This document shows positions 1-10,717 of a DNA stretch of 64,000 bases, piece by piece; position 1 is the first letter of the stretch; each line of letters begins with the position of its first letter. The DNA is from Pseudo-nitzschia pungens. Its lineage: Eukaryota; Bacillariophyta; Bacillariophyceae; Bacillariales; Bacillariaceae. The notes under the pieces were generated by a model. It worked only from the letters and a program-made list of their open reading frames with translations, searched no databases and was not told the origin of the DNA. Location: assembly GCA_037355855.1 (NCBI GenBank), contig CM074758.1, positions 4,499,001-4,563,000 of the forward strand. The letters are read 5' to 3'. The translations under genes and the position numbers were made by a program.

Positions 1-546
1 TGGGTGTTCCTCGTTGTCGTTGACGTGAACAACAGCATTGAAGTACCGAGAAAGCTGGGTAGCATCTCCACAAACATATTCTATCTCCGTGTTGCAACCA
101 TTGCCCACAACACCAGTTACATCCTGATATCTGCGTCGCAATTGATCCAAGCACACCGAGGATGAATCGAGGAGCACGAGTGATCGCGGTCCATCCTTTC
201 GCTGCAAAATTCGGTCGGGCAGAAAGGAATTCCCGCATCCAATCACGAGACACCTTCCATTGGGTGGAACCGTCAACGCGATATCATCCAATGGAACGCT
301 GGAGTGCCATTCCGTCGCTGCTGCTTCTGCTGCTGCTGCCGGCAGTGTTGTTTCACCGTTGGTGTTCGTTGTTTTCTGGTAGAAACGATCCCATTCGGCC
401 TTGGAAGCGAAATCGAAAGAGCAAAAAGCTGTTGTTGCAGGCGTGCTTGTTGACTGTTCGAGCAGAAAAGGACAGCTTCGGTCGAGTATTGCGAATACAG
501 TCAGCAATACAAACACTAGTCGCGATGATGCACAAAACGCAATCAT
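1..546 (-). CDS. Class I SAM-dependent methyltransferase, 5' part of gene (runs off window)
   Basis: An open frame of 182 codons runs from ATG 546-544 to the window edge with no stop. Residues 1-30 are hydrophobic (VFVLLTVFAIL), like a signal peptide or membrane anchor. A segment ASKAEWDRFYQ follows at about residue 46, and then motif I, LVIGCGNSFLPDRIL, at about residues 100-114. The acidic post-I residue is in LVLLDSS, and CGDATQLSRYF matches the motif II region. This layout is typical of METTL13/EEF1AKMT4-like Rossmann methyltransferases, which methylate proteins such as eEF1A. Substrate and compartment are inference. The hydrophobic N-terminus suggests the secretory or plastid route. The C-terminal half lies outside the window. 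The overlapping plus-strand ORF at 162-632 is a shadow of this gene. Confidence 0.8.
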   Translation of the reverse strand, partial: MIAFCASSRLVFVLLTVFAILDRSCPFLLEQSTSTPATTAFCSFDFASKAEWDRFYQKTTNTNGETTLPAAAAEAAATEWHSSVPLDDIALTVPPNGRCLVIGCGNSFLPDRILQRKDGPRSLVLLDSSSVCLDQLRRRYQDVTGVVGNGCNTEIEYVCGDATQLSRYFNAVVHVNDNEEHP

Positions 547-966
547 TTTTGAGTGACAATCAAGCAAGGTTACTTCGTATTCGTAATATTTTGTCGACCT
601 CTGCTACCAACATGATATTCATTTCGGATTGAAATCGTGATCATACGAGTTAAGTTAAAACATGAAACACGTGTGTTGAATGCGCCAAAATATATGAAGG
701 CATATAATCTAGGATAAATCTTTTTGTATTAGTTTTATTACATTCAATGTGACGTGGCACACATATTGTTATGTGCTCACAAACATAAATCTAAATTTCT
801 GTGTATGAAAAATTTAAAATCTCTCCGAGCATCTGAACGCTCCGACAGATTTAAAACACTTGTTTAGATTATTTAAAAACAGAATCTTGAAAACAAGAAC
901 CGACTCAAATTTCAGTCACTCAACGGATGTCAATCAACCAACAGTCAACAAAAATATGATCTAAAA
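547..966. other. Intergenic, AT-rich
   Basis: No convincing ORF, RNA gene or repeat is visible. The stretch separates the minus-strand methyltransferase from a plus-strand ORF and would contain the methyltransferase promoter. Confidence 0.5.
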
Positions 967-1797
967 ATGTGTTTCTTTTGGCGAGCTGGAGTATCTTTTT
1001 TTGTCTATCATTTTTTTCAGTTTGCTGTTGCTGTCTATTACAGTCCCCCATCCTACAGTCGGTGTTTTGCCACAGTCCGTGTTGCCTCTGTTGTTGCTGC
1101 TGTTGCTGTTTTATTGCACCTCTTTTATCCAGGACCATCCATTCAAAGAACACTGACACAAATGGCCAACCTAGCGTGTATAACCACCGCAATGATTGCG
1201 GGAACAATGCTTTCCAAAACCACACCACTGCCATTGCTCTGTGCCTCTTGTGGTTGCAAAATTGCACCTCCTAATCCAAAAATTCCAAAATCAATAACAG
1301 TCAACCAAAACATGCCAGCAACAGGAGCCGGCGTTGGATCAGGCGGGAGAGCTGGGTCTGCTAATTATACTGATGCAGAAGTCAGGCACTTGTACAGTGT
1401 GTTGAAGGAGGTCTTACCAATTATTTTGACTCCGGGGACTACTAGTACCATTCTGGTGACTACTTCCATTTCTGGTTTGGCAAGTACAGCTACTTCCAGA
1501 AAAAGACAATACCACAGAAGAGGAACCAATCAAGAGGAAGTCCTTGGCGTCCTTAAGAACTCTGTGGACTTGCAGAAAGAGGCTCTCCTCGTGGATGCTA
1601 AAGAGCACCAACAGATGGTTCTGCAAACAATCCAAGCTTGTATTTCAGGTGCTGTGGAGTTCTCTAAGAATATTCTTGCCAATAATTCACTAGTTAGGCT
1701 ATTGGTATTGGTCTACCTTTCATTGGGACTCAAAGTCAGCTTTCACTGCCCTATAAATGTGATTTTACCGGTTGAAAGCCTTCCACCGGTCATTTGA
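967..1797 (+). pseudogene. Decayed ORF with DUF6818-like (Myb/SANT-like) segment
   Basis: The open frame is 276 codons. The likely native start is the internal ATG at 1312 (Met116), which opens MPATGAG and a Gly/Ala linker. The next segment, NYTDAEVRHLYSVLKEVLPI, resembles the start of DUF6818 domains, found in many oomycete and diatom proteins that are often repeat-associated. In that family the helix pair continues after VLPI. Here the frame changes to Thr/Ser-rich sequence, as if the middle were deleted. A charged, coiled-coil-like stretch (QEEVLGVLKNSVDLQKEALL) and a hydrophobic tail follow. The first 115 residues look like translated non-coding sequence. Family assignment is from memory of the motif only. 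It could also be a short unknown gene. Confidence 0.45.
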
Positions 1798-3091
1798 AAC
1801 TCTGGAAAGTTCCCCCAGCAAGCTGAGACAATAACCTTTCATTATTATATAAGTAGTGTGAACCAGAAGAGTGTTCTTGACAACGATATTTGTCTTCCAA
1901 ATTGAGCCATTTTTTCTCAACTGACGCTAAAAGCAACATGATAGCGCTAGTAATTTAATTTTGTGTGTGTTTTATCACGGTGGTTTTGATGCGCACCTAT
2001 TTTAATTTTCTGGTAAAAAATTTGGTACAAATTCTACACCTTTCTACACTAAATGGTACAGTATTAAGGAACGGATACAGAAGAGTCATCGGTTCAGTTT
2101 TTTGGACCAGAGGTAGTATTACTTATCGCTGAAACAAACCTCTCGGGTGTCATTTTGAAAGTATCAAAATAATGACACCAGTGTCATTTTGATACCCAGG
2201 TATCAAAATGACTTTAGGCCATCTTTATCACTTCTCTTGTTGTTGAGAGTATCAAAATGACACTCGGGTATCAAAATGACACTTGTGTAACTTTGATACA
2301 AAACAGTACCGGTACGAAGTATCAGAAAGTGTCAAGAATCAAAATGACACCAGTGTCATTTTGATATTGGCAAGAGATTGTTGCCAATGACTTGGCAGTG
2401 TACAGGTACTACCGTAGGTATCCTTGCTGAACAAAAATTCTGATCCCACGAACAGAGGGGAGGGAGCCGACGTTCTTGTGCTGATTTATCCATCACTCAC
2501 ATCTCTTACCAGTATTTCAGAAGCTTGTTGTAAATTATTTTATGAAGGGAACAATCACAGTTGAATGTAGTCTTTTGATCTTCTTCTATGAAGAAACATA
2601 AAAGTTTTCCCAAAGACATACTAGTACCAGTAGTACTAGAGAAGGAGTGCACCAAAGATCCCAAAGGATAGCATATGCAAGGGCATGGGTCTTGCTGCTG
2701 CTGTAAAAACACAAATTGTTTTCTTGTTTTCTTGATTGTTTTAATTTTATGCTGCTGGTTATGACAGCCTACTCAGAGTTACTAGACTGGAGCCATGCAT
2801 TGCAGCATACAAATTGTGGCACATCTGGCATCAGGATCACCAGTCACGCTGCTGTCTACTTCTTTCTACTAGTATGGTATTGAGCAGCAATTATCAATTT
2901 TTTCATGACGAAAATACCACGCAGTGAAGGACCTCATAGTGCTAGCTTGATTGGAATAAGAAGAAAACAAGAAAACATGTTTGCCACTGAATCATCATTC
3001 AACCATTTAAAAAATCAAATTGGGATCCTGCTGGCACTGGTGGTAATCATATGTGGAAATTTCTGCTTATAGAAGAACTAGCATCTCTTAG
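1798..3091. other. Intergenic with palindrome cluster, otherwise featureless
   Basis: No gene is supported. The only structure is the GTATCAAAATGACAC cluster listed separately. The short minus ORF at 2506-2712 has no recognisable domain. Confidence 0.5.
2147..2370. repeat. Cluster of GTATCAAAATGACAC motifs in both orientations
   Basis: About nine copies or near-copies of GTATCAAAATGACAC or its complement lie in 224 bp, at about 2147, 2161, 2181, 2200, 2249, 2268, 2285, 2337 and 2353. Two pairs form nearly perfect hairpins. One has 14-bp arms at 2183-2196 and 2199-2212 separated by CA. The other has 13-bp arms around 2338-2365, also separated by CA. No ORF overlaps. It could be a cis-regulatory array or the core of a small inverted-repeat element. 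No target duplication was found. Confidence 0.7.
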
Positions 3092-3352
3092 TGTGACATG
3101 CTAGCGTAGCGAGCATGAATCACGATTAAATAATTAACCGAATCCCACATACGAGCTGACCGGTGTTTGAATACAAATATTCAAACTGTACGCCGGGCGC
3201 TCCAGCAATGCATGTGTGCCGTTATTCAAATATAAGCACGGCACGCGTTTGTATATTCAAACGTTCACATGAAAATCGTAACGCTCGCTTAAGAGTTGAA
3301 ACTTTAGTCACAATTTTATACTACTCCAACTTTTCTACCTTAGAGTGTAACA
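3092..3352 (+). repeat. 5' LTR of G0
   Basis: It starts TGTGACATGCTAGCG and ends TAGAGTGTAACA, so TG...CA termini. It is nearly the same as the G1 LTR at 51387-51648. The last 95 bp (3258-3352) recur at 4432-4526. Confidence 0.9.
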
Positions 3353-3365
3353 CAGTAATTACTGT
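3352..3365. other. Palindrome at PBS position of G0
   Basis: ACAGTAATTACTGT is a perfect 14-nt palindrome that begins with the last base of the LTR. It occurs at the same place in G1, G2 and G3. It sits where a tRNA primer site is expected, but no match to a tRNA 3' end was recognised. Confidence 0.7.
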
Positions 3366-3468
3366 TTATCTTCAACGTAGGAAAACAGTAGAACTCCGTA
3401 CTGAACCAAAACAATCGAATAAACAACCCTTATCCTCAACAACAGAGGCACGTTGTATCTCCAACAAG

Positions 3469-4176
3469 ATGGCCGGTATCTACAGAGATCCCCCCATCAC
3501 CTACAAGAGCTCCTTCGATCGAACCAAGCCCAAGCTATTTACTCTGTACAACGTCAATGAGGACCGAACCGACAGCATGAAGGTCCCTCTCTTCACGGAG
3601 ACCGGAGGGCTAGAAGAATTGCTCTTTGTAGAAGAGTCTTTCAGAAATGCTGCCAACTATCTCCGGCTACCAATCAGCATCTATCTAACCCACTTCGGAC
3701 GCTGCCTCACCACAGATGCCCAGAGCAAGTGGAACGACATGATCAAGGACCCTTTGGATCCCGAAGAATTCCAATACTCCCAAGAAGAAATTGGGGGATA
3801 CGAGCAAGCATTCATTGACTTCACTCAGCTCTACTGCAATGCCAAGGATGCAAGGGACATCATGCACACCTACCTCCGAAGCCACGACTGCCGAAAGACA
3901 CCATCAGTCACATGCAAGGAACACGCTGATCGCATCCTTATCCTCATGAAATACACGCAGAAACTAGAAGGAAGCAGCGCGCCCCTTTCCAGAGTGGAGA
4001 AACTTACAATCCTCCTCCATTCATTCCCTTCCGCATGGATTGAAAGCTATGGCATGATGCACAGTGGAATCCAAGAGGACACGACAGTCCGCCACATTGT
4101 GGATTATATGAGCTGTCACGAGAGGCAAGCCAACAAGAAGAGCAACAAGAATAACAACAAACAACAAAAGCGCCCG

Positions 4177-4207
<31 letters not shown>

Positions 4208-4446
4208 GCAACGCCCAAAAGCGCAGCTATAATTCCAACCACAAGGGAAACCAGAACAAGAAGAAATCCAACCCCTGTCGGATCCCAGGCCATAATCATG
4301 ATTGGTCTGAGTGCCCAAAGAACCGGTTCTCCAAGAACTACAACAAGGGCTCCGGAAACAACCAACCGGAGACCTTCCACGCCAATACGAGAGCCTTGAT
4401 GATAGCAGGAAGCAACGAGACCTTCCAAGCCCAAACGTTCACATGA
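3469..4446 (+). pseudogene. G0 gag, C-terminally truncated
   Basis: The ATG at 3469 starts MAGIYRDPP, the same start as in G2, so the longer upstream frame from 3163 is LTR sequence. The protein has a capsid-like helical region (about residues 1-215), a Lys/Asn-rich basic linker with a run of ten Asn, and one zinc-knuckle-like motif CRIPGHNHDWSEC of form C-x4-H-x-H-x4-C. Gag packages the element RNA into virus-like particles. The true gag sequence stops near 4431. The last residues and the stop at 4444-4446 come from LTR sequence fused by the deletion. Confidence 0.85.
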
Positions 4447-4526
4447 AAATCGTAACGCTCGCTTAAGAGTTGAAACTTTAGTCACAATTTTATACTACTC
4501 CAACTTTTCTACCTTAGAGTGTAACA
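4432..4526 (+). repeat. Truncated 3' LTR of G0
   Basis: These 95 bp match the end of the 5' LTR (3258-3352). They are joined to gag at a short CA microhomology and followed by target duplication CTTAG. Confidence 0.88.
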
Positions 4527-4531
4527 CTTAG

Positions 4532-5249
4532 TACTAGTAGGAGTAGCATCTCTGGTAGCACTGTTGTTATCCTCATACTTCTAAGCCTGTAGCAAGCCCC
4601 CCACCATGATTCGTACTTGTTGTAGTCCTAGTAGTAGTGGTATCTGTACCAGCACTGTTCCTAGTAGTAAGCCTGTACACCCCAACACTGTTGGTACTCA
4701 TAGCACTAGTAGCACTGCTAGCACTGTTCTTAGTACTAGGTCTACAAATCTTCCCATGGTTGGTCCTAGTAACACTGCTGCTAGCCTCTCCTCTGATGGC
4801 ACTGTTGATCCAAACTGCTGGCACTGATCCTAGTTTTAATCATAGCAGTACTACTAGTAGTAAGAAGAAGCCTTTAAACCCTTCAACTGTTGGTACTAGC
4901 AAGCACAAGCATCTCTGCTCTGTCTATGAATTTGGTAGATTGATGAGGTACTAGAGTATTCTTCACAGTGGAATCACACAGATCTGTGGCAGATTCACCC
5001 AGATAGTATTTGATTTAGGGTGAGATATTTTCACTGGACCTAGCATAGTAGTGTCCTGGTGCCCTGGTGCTCTGGTGCTATTGTACAGACAATGCTAGAG
5101 AGGGTGCTGGGTGTTAGTGTAGTACGGATATGTACCAGAGCTACATGCCCTAGTACTATCCCTTAGCAGTCTATAGAACAGCAAACTACTAGTAGACAGG
5201 ATCCAGCACTGAATGGCTATTATGCTGAATGCTGTATGCTGTATCATTG
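4532..5249. other. Non-coding region rich in CTAGTA/GCACTGTT words
   Basis: Short words (ACTAGTAG, AGCACTGTT, GTACTAG) recur without a fixed period. Overlapping frames at 4573-4954 are open on both strands only because of this low complexity. No gene is supported. Confidence 0.5.
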
Positions 5250-6470
5250 TGTTGATTATTCACCTCCCTCCAAGATGCTAAGGTGCCCTGTGCATGCAGA
5301 GAACTGTACCAGGGCTACGGGTCTATGCATCCAGTGACTGCCTACACGGTGCTAGGCTTTTTGCTAAGCAACAGGCTTAGCAACAGGCTTATTTCAAGGT
5401 GCTATTGTATACTAATAGCAAAGTGACCAGAGTTCTTGTGTAGGATTTTACCAGTTACAGAACCTTGGCTGTAGCAACGACAACACACTGTAGTAGCATA
5501 GTGCTACAAGGTTAAGGTTGTTACTGGATACTGGATAATCTTACTGGATATGCTACCATCCAAACACTGTTGGGTATGGTTAGCATGTAAGATATGTATT
5601 AGAAACAGATACCCAGGCCCTGCAGTTAGCGCGAGTGCATTTAGCACGCAAGCAAGCAAACGATTGAAATATTCGCTAATTACTCCGTATCTTGTGGTAC
5701 AGCGCTACGCTACTACAGTGCTCAGATATGATACAGTTAGTGGAGTTGTAAGAAATAATCCTAAACTCTTGTAAGATTTACAACAGAACTTTAACTTCCT
5801 TAAGAAGTTGAAGAGTGTGAGAAACCGGGTTTTGGTAAAAACAGAGATTTACTATTTTTAATGCGTAGAGCTGGTAGGATTTCAACGCTTAAAAAGTGGG
5901 TCATTCTTTGTTATGAAAATAGATATTTTGAATGTTTTTAATAAGAAATAGCTTTATTAACTGATCCATTTTTGAATCAGTTGGCATAATATATTTTTGT
6001 CGGAGAAAAAAATAGAGGCCACGATGGCGGAATACAACTCCACTACCCCCCGAGGTCCAATCCTACACTACAGCACTACAAGATATAGTCTACAGTACAG
6101 TCTACAGCATTTCAGTACTGTAAGATACTAGTAGTACAAGACAGCGAGTCTCATTTTATTGTTTATGTTCAATAGATCTCAGCTCAATAGAGCTCACTCT
6201 TGTCTTCTCTAAAATCAACACCATCATGCCCTCCAAACACGATCAATCTTACGTACCTCAAGCGAAGTAGATACACAGTATCCAACTGTATGCAATAGAC
6301 CATGTACAGTATATCTTGTAGACTCACTGTTTGCCAGCAGCACCTGACGTGCTGTGCATAGTATCGCTTCTATTTGCTGTTTCATTACAGTTATTCTTGC
6401 TTCCTCCATATTGCCAGCTGGCAAATATCAACGCAGTTTATTAGACACACCGCTCATCCACATCTGCGAA
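5250..6470 (+). mobile_element. Degenerate copia LTR of E-like family plus leader start
   Basis: From about 5268 the sequence aligns by eye with the 912-bp LTR of element E. Shared parts are the CTAAGG...CCCTGTG start, the CAACAGGCTTAGCAACAGG repeats, a GCATAGTGCTACAAGGTTAAGG block and a TATGCAATAGACC block. It ends in AATATCAACG followed by CAGTTTATTAGACACACCG. That matches the LTR end and primer-binding region of E (CAGTTTATCAGACCCACCG at 24102). No 3' partner LTR or pol remains. The edges are approximate. Confidence 0.6.
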
Positions 6471-6607
6471 AGCCAGGACGCTGGCATTTTTTTAAAAAAA
6501 GTCATTTCCAAAAACGTACCAGGCACCGCTCCTGTTTGTACAGTACGGTTCCATTCACCCACCCACCCAGCAACAATAATGTAACGACAACAATCAACTG
6601 CTTGTTA

Positions 6608-8436
6608 TTATTCTCTGAGGGCAAGAAGAGACATTGCAGCAAGTGCAAAAAGACCACCTACTACACCACTGGTCACGATTCCAGTAGATGCAGTCAAACG
6701 CTCGCCATAACCATCGTTGGAAAGTCCAACAGAGGCGGCAAACGGACTTTCCAATAGCAGCAGTACTGGTGCTTTGTCTTGGAGGCCACGAGCGAGATCT
6801 TTGGAAGAAGCAGTGAAATGTGCAGTCAAGTGGCGGCCTGTTTTGTAATCACCAGGGTAAACACTGTAAATGGATCCAACATTACCCAGCCCCAAGTTGA
6901 AGCCATTGTATGAGTGCGGTCCATTGCAGATGTGCGGGACAAATGAAACAGCGGCACAGTTCTTCACTTCTGCAGAATTGGTAACAAATGGAGCATCATA
7001 ACACTGACAGTGGACACCTTCTTGTGTTGAACATTCAAAGCCAAAGAATCCGAAGCCAGCCGCTTGGCATGCATGTGCACATTTATCCTTTTCCCATTCG
7101 TCAAAACGAATCTTGCTCTCGTTGGGCATCAAACGCCAGACAACCGGACAAGTATCATCAGGTCTACATGCATTACAACTCCCATTGTTGTGCAATTCTT
7201 GGTAAGAGGGCTCTCTGGATGAATACAGAAACTTTACACAACGATAGATTGTATCTGTACATCCATACTGCTTGTAAGAAAGGGTGCTGCTGTCAGCAGC
7301 AATCTTGACTGTACCACTGCAAGTGAAGAGTCAGCCATTGTTCTTGGAGAATCCTGACACAACAACACTCTCAAATGCTTTGGCGCTCAAACCAGCTTGG
7401 ACTCCAGTTGGTGACTTCCAAGAAGTAACATTGTCAAAGGGAGTGGTCAGTTCATCAGGAGTTCTCCTTGTATACACCTAACGAGTGGATCCATCATTTT
7501 TGCAAGTGATAGTATCGAAGCCTGACAAAGAATACCCTTGATCAATAAATGTTGACTTGGGATGCAGCACACAGATCGCAAATGCCTGACCAACTTTGTA
7601 ACTGTTTGCAGCATTCTGACAATCGCACAAGAATGCCTCCACGTCAATTGTCTTGGTTAGGGTTTGTTCAATCCCGGTAGTACTGGTTGTAGTGATACTG
7701 ACTGATTGAGAGAAGTCATCAAACTTGGCCACAAAGTCAACAGTCACTTTCAAGTGGTAATCAACGTGGGAAATATATGTTTCTTTTGACTTGGTGGAGC
7801 ATCGAACACCTACGGAACGTAAGAAATATCAAAGAAGAAGAACAATCATTGTTGTGTCAGGGAGCAAATGCAATGCAACAATGAATGTCAATCCCGATGA
7901 GACGAGACGAGATGAGACAAGATGATACAAAACAAAGCAATCAATGTTTTCTTACAAAGATCGACTTTTCCATTCTCTGCGGTGCCTGAATAAGTGTTGG
8001 TGGTTTTAATGTTTTGGATGGTGAACTCCAACACACCAACCTTGCTATTCGATTTCGTCTTTGTCTAAGCAGATGCATCTGCCATTGGAAAACTGCTGGT
8101 AGTGACCTTGGTGCTTGCAATCTTGGTTCCTGTAGTACAGGCTTGGCCTTGGGCAACACCTGGTGTGAAGAGTTCCACGTGAACCTTATCATTTGTGTCC
8201 AACATTCCGGGATGCACCTCATAGTACACCAGTCCAAAAAAGGGTTCGGGTGTGAGAACTTTTCCAAAAGGTGCATTGGTAGTACCTCCAATAGTAGCTA
8301 GAAGCTCATAGAGATCGATGTCAACACCATGTGCCAGTGGTGGGAAACCCATTTGAAGGATCATAAAGGCAGCAGTAGGAGGAATGGTGGAGAATCTTGT
8401 GGTGGTTACCACAACAAGTACTAGTACTAGTACCAC
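6608..8436 (-). pseudogene. Secreted/membrane Cys-rich protein gene with one intron and three in-frame stops
   Basis: The parts join into a single reading frame once intron 7810-7955 is removed. The frame is broken only by TAG 8065-8067, TAG 7478-7480 and TGA 7331-7333. The frame opens near 8436 with a hydrophobic stretch (VLVLVLVVV), but no good ATG is seen before the Met in AAFMILQMG, so a first exon may be missing. The middle has paired cysteines (FLCDCQNA). Near the C-terminus, CAHACQAAGFGFFGFEC followed by HCQCYDA resembles the cysteine pattern of WSC carbohydrate-binding domains. The last 20 residues (VVGGLFALAAMSLLALRE) are a membrane or GPI-type anchor. All three stops can come from CAG or CGA by C-to-T change. 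A cell-surface role is inferred from topology only. Confidence 0.7.
7810..7955 (-). other. Spliceosomal intron, 146 bp
   Basis: On the minus strand the donor is GTAAGA (7955) and the acceptor TTCCGTAG (ends 7810), with a pyrimidine-rich stretch before it. Splicing joins GATCTTT to GTGTTCGA and keeps the frame (VDLCVRCSTK). This also identifies the genome as eukaryotic. Confidence 0.8.
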
Positions 8437-9029
8437 CAGTGGATCGGATCAGCAGTTTGGATTTTTCTTTTGATTGTTTCTCAATCTCCTGGTGGTGGTG
8501 GTGTGTTTTGAAAAAATGTGAGAGGGAAGGCAGCAAGGCAACTTGGTGTGTTCCGAATGCAAGAAGCAGCACTCCTGCATGCTTCAAGTGGTACAAGTGG
8601 TACTAGTAGTATGTTCAAACGACGAGGGGCAACGGTGGGCGTCCACCAACAAAATCCATTTTGATTGATGGAGAAAATAGAGAAAAAAACCATGGATCGA
8701 AAAGCATGTCAGTAGTAAGCCTTGCCAGCAGGTAGTGACGTGATAGGTCGCATTTTTCTCTGTGACGACGTGGTAACCTTAGCTCGTATTTTTTTTCATC
8801 TACTACTACTAGTACTATTATTATTATTACTATTGTTTATTTATATTACTGCGTACTAACCTTATTTACTACTAGTAATTAGCCATTGATCACACTTGAT
8901 CTTGGAAAAAAATTGATTGACAGGGGGTTTGAAGAAGCCTACAGGAAGGTTACAGCATGATGTACAGTAAATCTTACTTGCTTTGTAAGTTTATTACTAC
9001 GTACCGGTATATCATAATCTTCTTAGTTA
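8437..9029. other. Intergenic
   Basis: No gene is seen. Short ORFs at 8397-8693 overlap on both strands and show no domain. The region would hold the promoter of the minus-strand pseudogene. Confidence 0.45.
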
Positions 9030-9034
9030 TTGAA

Positions 9035-9265
9035 TGTTGAAGGAACAAGTAATGTGTCAATAAAACAACAGGCTTGTCCAGTCTCAGGAAGAAAATTTGT
9101 ATAAACTTCATAAACTAGATAATTTTCAAAGTGTAAGACATTTGCTCTGCTGAGCAACATGCTTGCCCTTTTGTTAACGCTGTGGTGCAATTTACCACAT
9201 TACTAATATTTCTATTTTCGTGAACGTACGCATGGCAGACGGTTCGACTCGTATGATTCTCAACA
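9035..9265 (-). repeat. C2 LTR (3' in element orientation)
   Basis: Written on the plus strand it reads TGTTGAAGGAACAAG to GATTCTCAACA, with TG...CA ends. The partner is at 33738-33970. Confidence 0.93.
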
Positions 9266-9282
9266 CACTCCTGCGATATCGT

Positions 9283-10717
9283 TCAGGTTACCATTTTGGT
9301 GTTCTTAGCAATATCGGTCTGATACGAACGATCGCTCTTTGCCTTGTAGTATGCCTTCTTATACTCATTGTATTCTTGTTCAGTGATCCCTAGGATAACA
9401 TTCCTGAATTTACGAAATAGGGACCCTTGTAGTGATTTGGTGAAGTAGTCTGCGATCATCTGGTCCGTGGGCATATATTCGATAGTTACTTCTCCTTTCT
9501 GTACTCGATCTGTGACAAAGAAGTATCTGATGTTAATGTGCTTGATTCTCTTTCTGCTACTTGACTTACCATTCTTTTCCAGGCGTATGGAGCTTGTATT
9601 ATCCTGGTATAATATGGTTGTTCCATTGCCCAATGCTGGTTTTGTTGCATTTGACGTGTTATCTGTCGTGTGCTGTCCTTGTGCCATTAGGAATTGTCTT
9701 GCCCAACAGATGAATGACATGTTGTCATCCACCCCAACAATCTCTGCTTCCGTTGAGCTTCTGGTGTTTAACTTCTGCTTTGTTGATGTGGCTATTGCAC
9801 CCCCTCGACCGAAGGTCATGAAACCACCTGTATGGCTCCTCATATCTTCATGGACTGCAAAGGCGGCGTCCACATGCCAGTATACGTCTCCGGTTTCATC
9901 CCACCCCAATACGAGTGGTAGAAATGGCGTTTCCTTTAGGTAGCACAGTACTCTCTTCAACTTCTTCCAGTCATCGGTGTCCGGTGATTTTGTCCTTGTA
10001 CAGAGGAACGCTATTGCTGTCTGTATATCCGGCCGTGTTCTCTTCGCCATAAACAGCAGTTTCGCCACATAGTGGTGGAATATTACGGCTTTGTCCTCTT
10101 CCAACTTCTCGCTTGATCCCCTAATCTTGAAGAGATGGTCTGCAGCTGGAGTTACTGCCTCACAACCATCCGCCCAAGTCTTTTGGTAAGTTCTGTAGGA
10201 TTTCTTCCAGGTAGTCAAACATGCTGAATTTAACCACCCCAGTTTCTGAATAATCAATCCTCATCCCAACATAGTCATGTATTTTGCCGCGTGTTTCGGT
10301 TAATGGGGAGATTTGACCATACACCTTGTTTAGATCCCTGATAACTGCCGTCACTACTTCTGGGTCTTTGTGCGATATCTTCAGGTCGTCGACATGCCAT
10401 ACAATGGTGCACTGCTGCTTCCCATCGATTACCTTGTTCATGGTGCATGCATCATATGGGTTCCATTCAAACCCCCACTCCTTTAGTGTTCCAGATAAGT
10501 TGGCGCCACTCGAAGTGGTGTTGCGTGGTGGGGGGAGCGTATCAATTGGGCTCATAGTTTTGGCTGTAGAGCTGTGGACCACACCCAACTGGAAGAAAGA
10601 GTGGTAGGTGTCGCCAAAATCTTCATCGCTGTTGGCGGCGACCATGAGCAGTTGGCGACTGGTGAGTTTCTTGGGGCCCGATCGGGTTGGCGCTTTTGCT
10701 GGCGTGTCAGAGGTGTC
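9283..10717 (-). pseudogene. C2 pol remnant: RT C-terminal part and RNase H
   Basis: The frame continues from the gag stop TGA (10718-10720). It reads about 30 residues of linker, then RT sequence GTLKEWGFEWNPYDACTMNK and the catalytic loop CTIVWHVDDLKISH (HVDD form). Near 10175-10200 there is a single frameshift. After it come the connection region and a copia RNase H with YWHVDAAFAVHEDMRSHTGG, KQKLNTRSSTEAEIVG and ILYQDNTSSIRL. The end is ADYFTKSLQG...KMVT. Protease, integrase and the first part of RT are missing. This RT-RNase H order is copia-like. The copy cannot be autonomous. Confidence 0.88.

Larger units (their letters stand above)
3092..4526 (+). mobile_element. G0: Ty3/gypsy element with internal deletion
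   Basis: The element has a full 5' LTR (3092-3352), a leader, a gag ORF, and then a direct join to the last 95 bp of the 3' LTR. Target duplication CTTAG is present at 3087-3091 and 4527-4531. The deletion therefore happened after integration and removed the end of gag, all of pol and most of the 3' LTR. It belongs to the same family as G1 at 51387, with near-identical LTR and gag. Confidence 0.92.

Noticed and set aside
162..632. 156-codon plus-strand frame at the left edge
   Set aside because: It is antisense to the methyltransferase, whose motifs are clear on the minus strand.
4637..4954. Hydrophobic 105-codon frame after G0
   Set aside because: Low-complexity CTAGTA/GCACTG sequence is open on both strands; no domain, no conserved frame.
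7331..8067. Selenocysteine or stop reassignment in the surface-protein gene
   Set aside because: Two of the three stops are TAG, and no element guiding recoding is visible. C-to-T decay is simpler.
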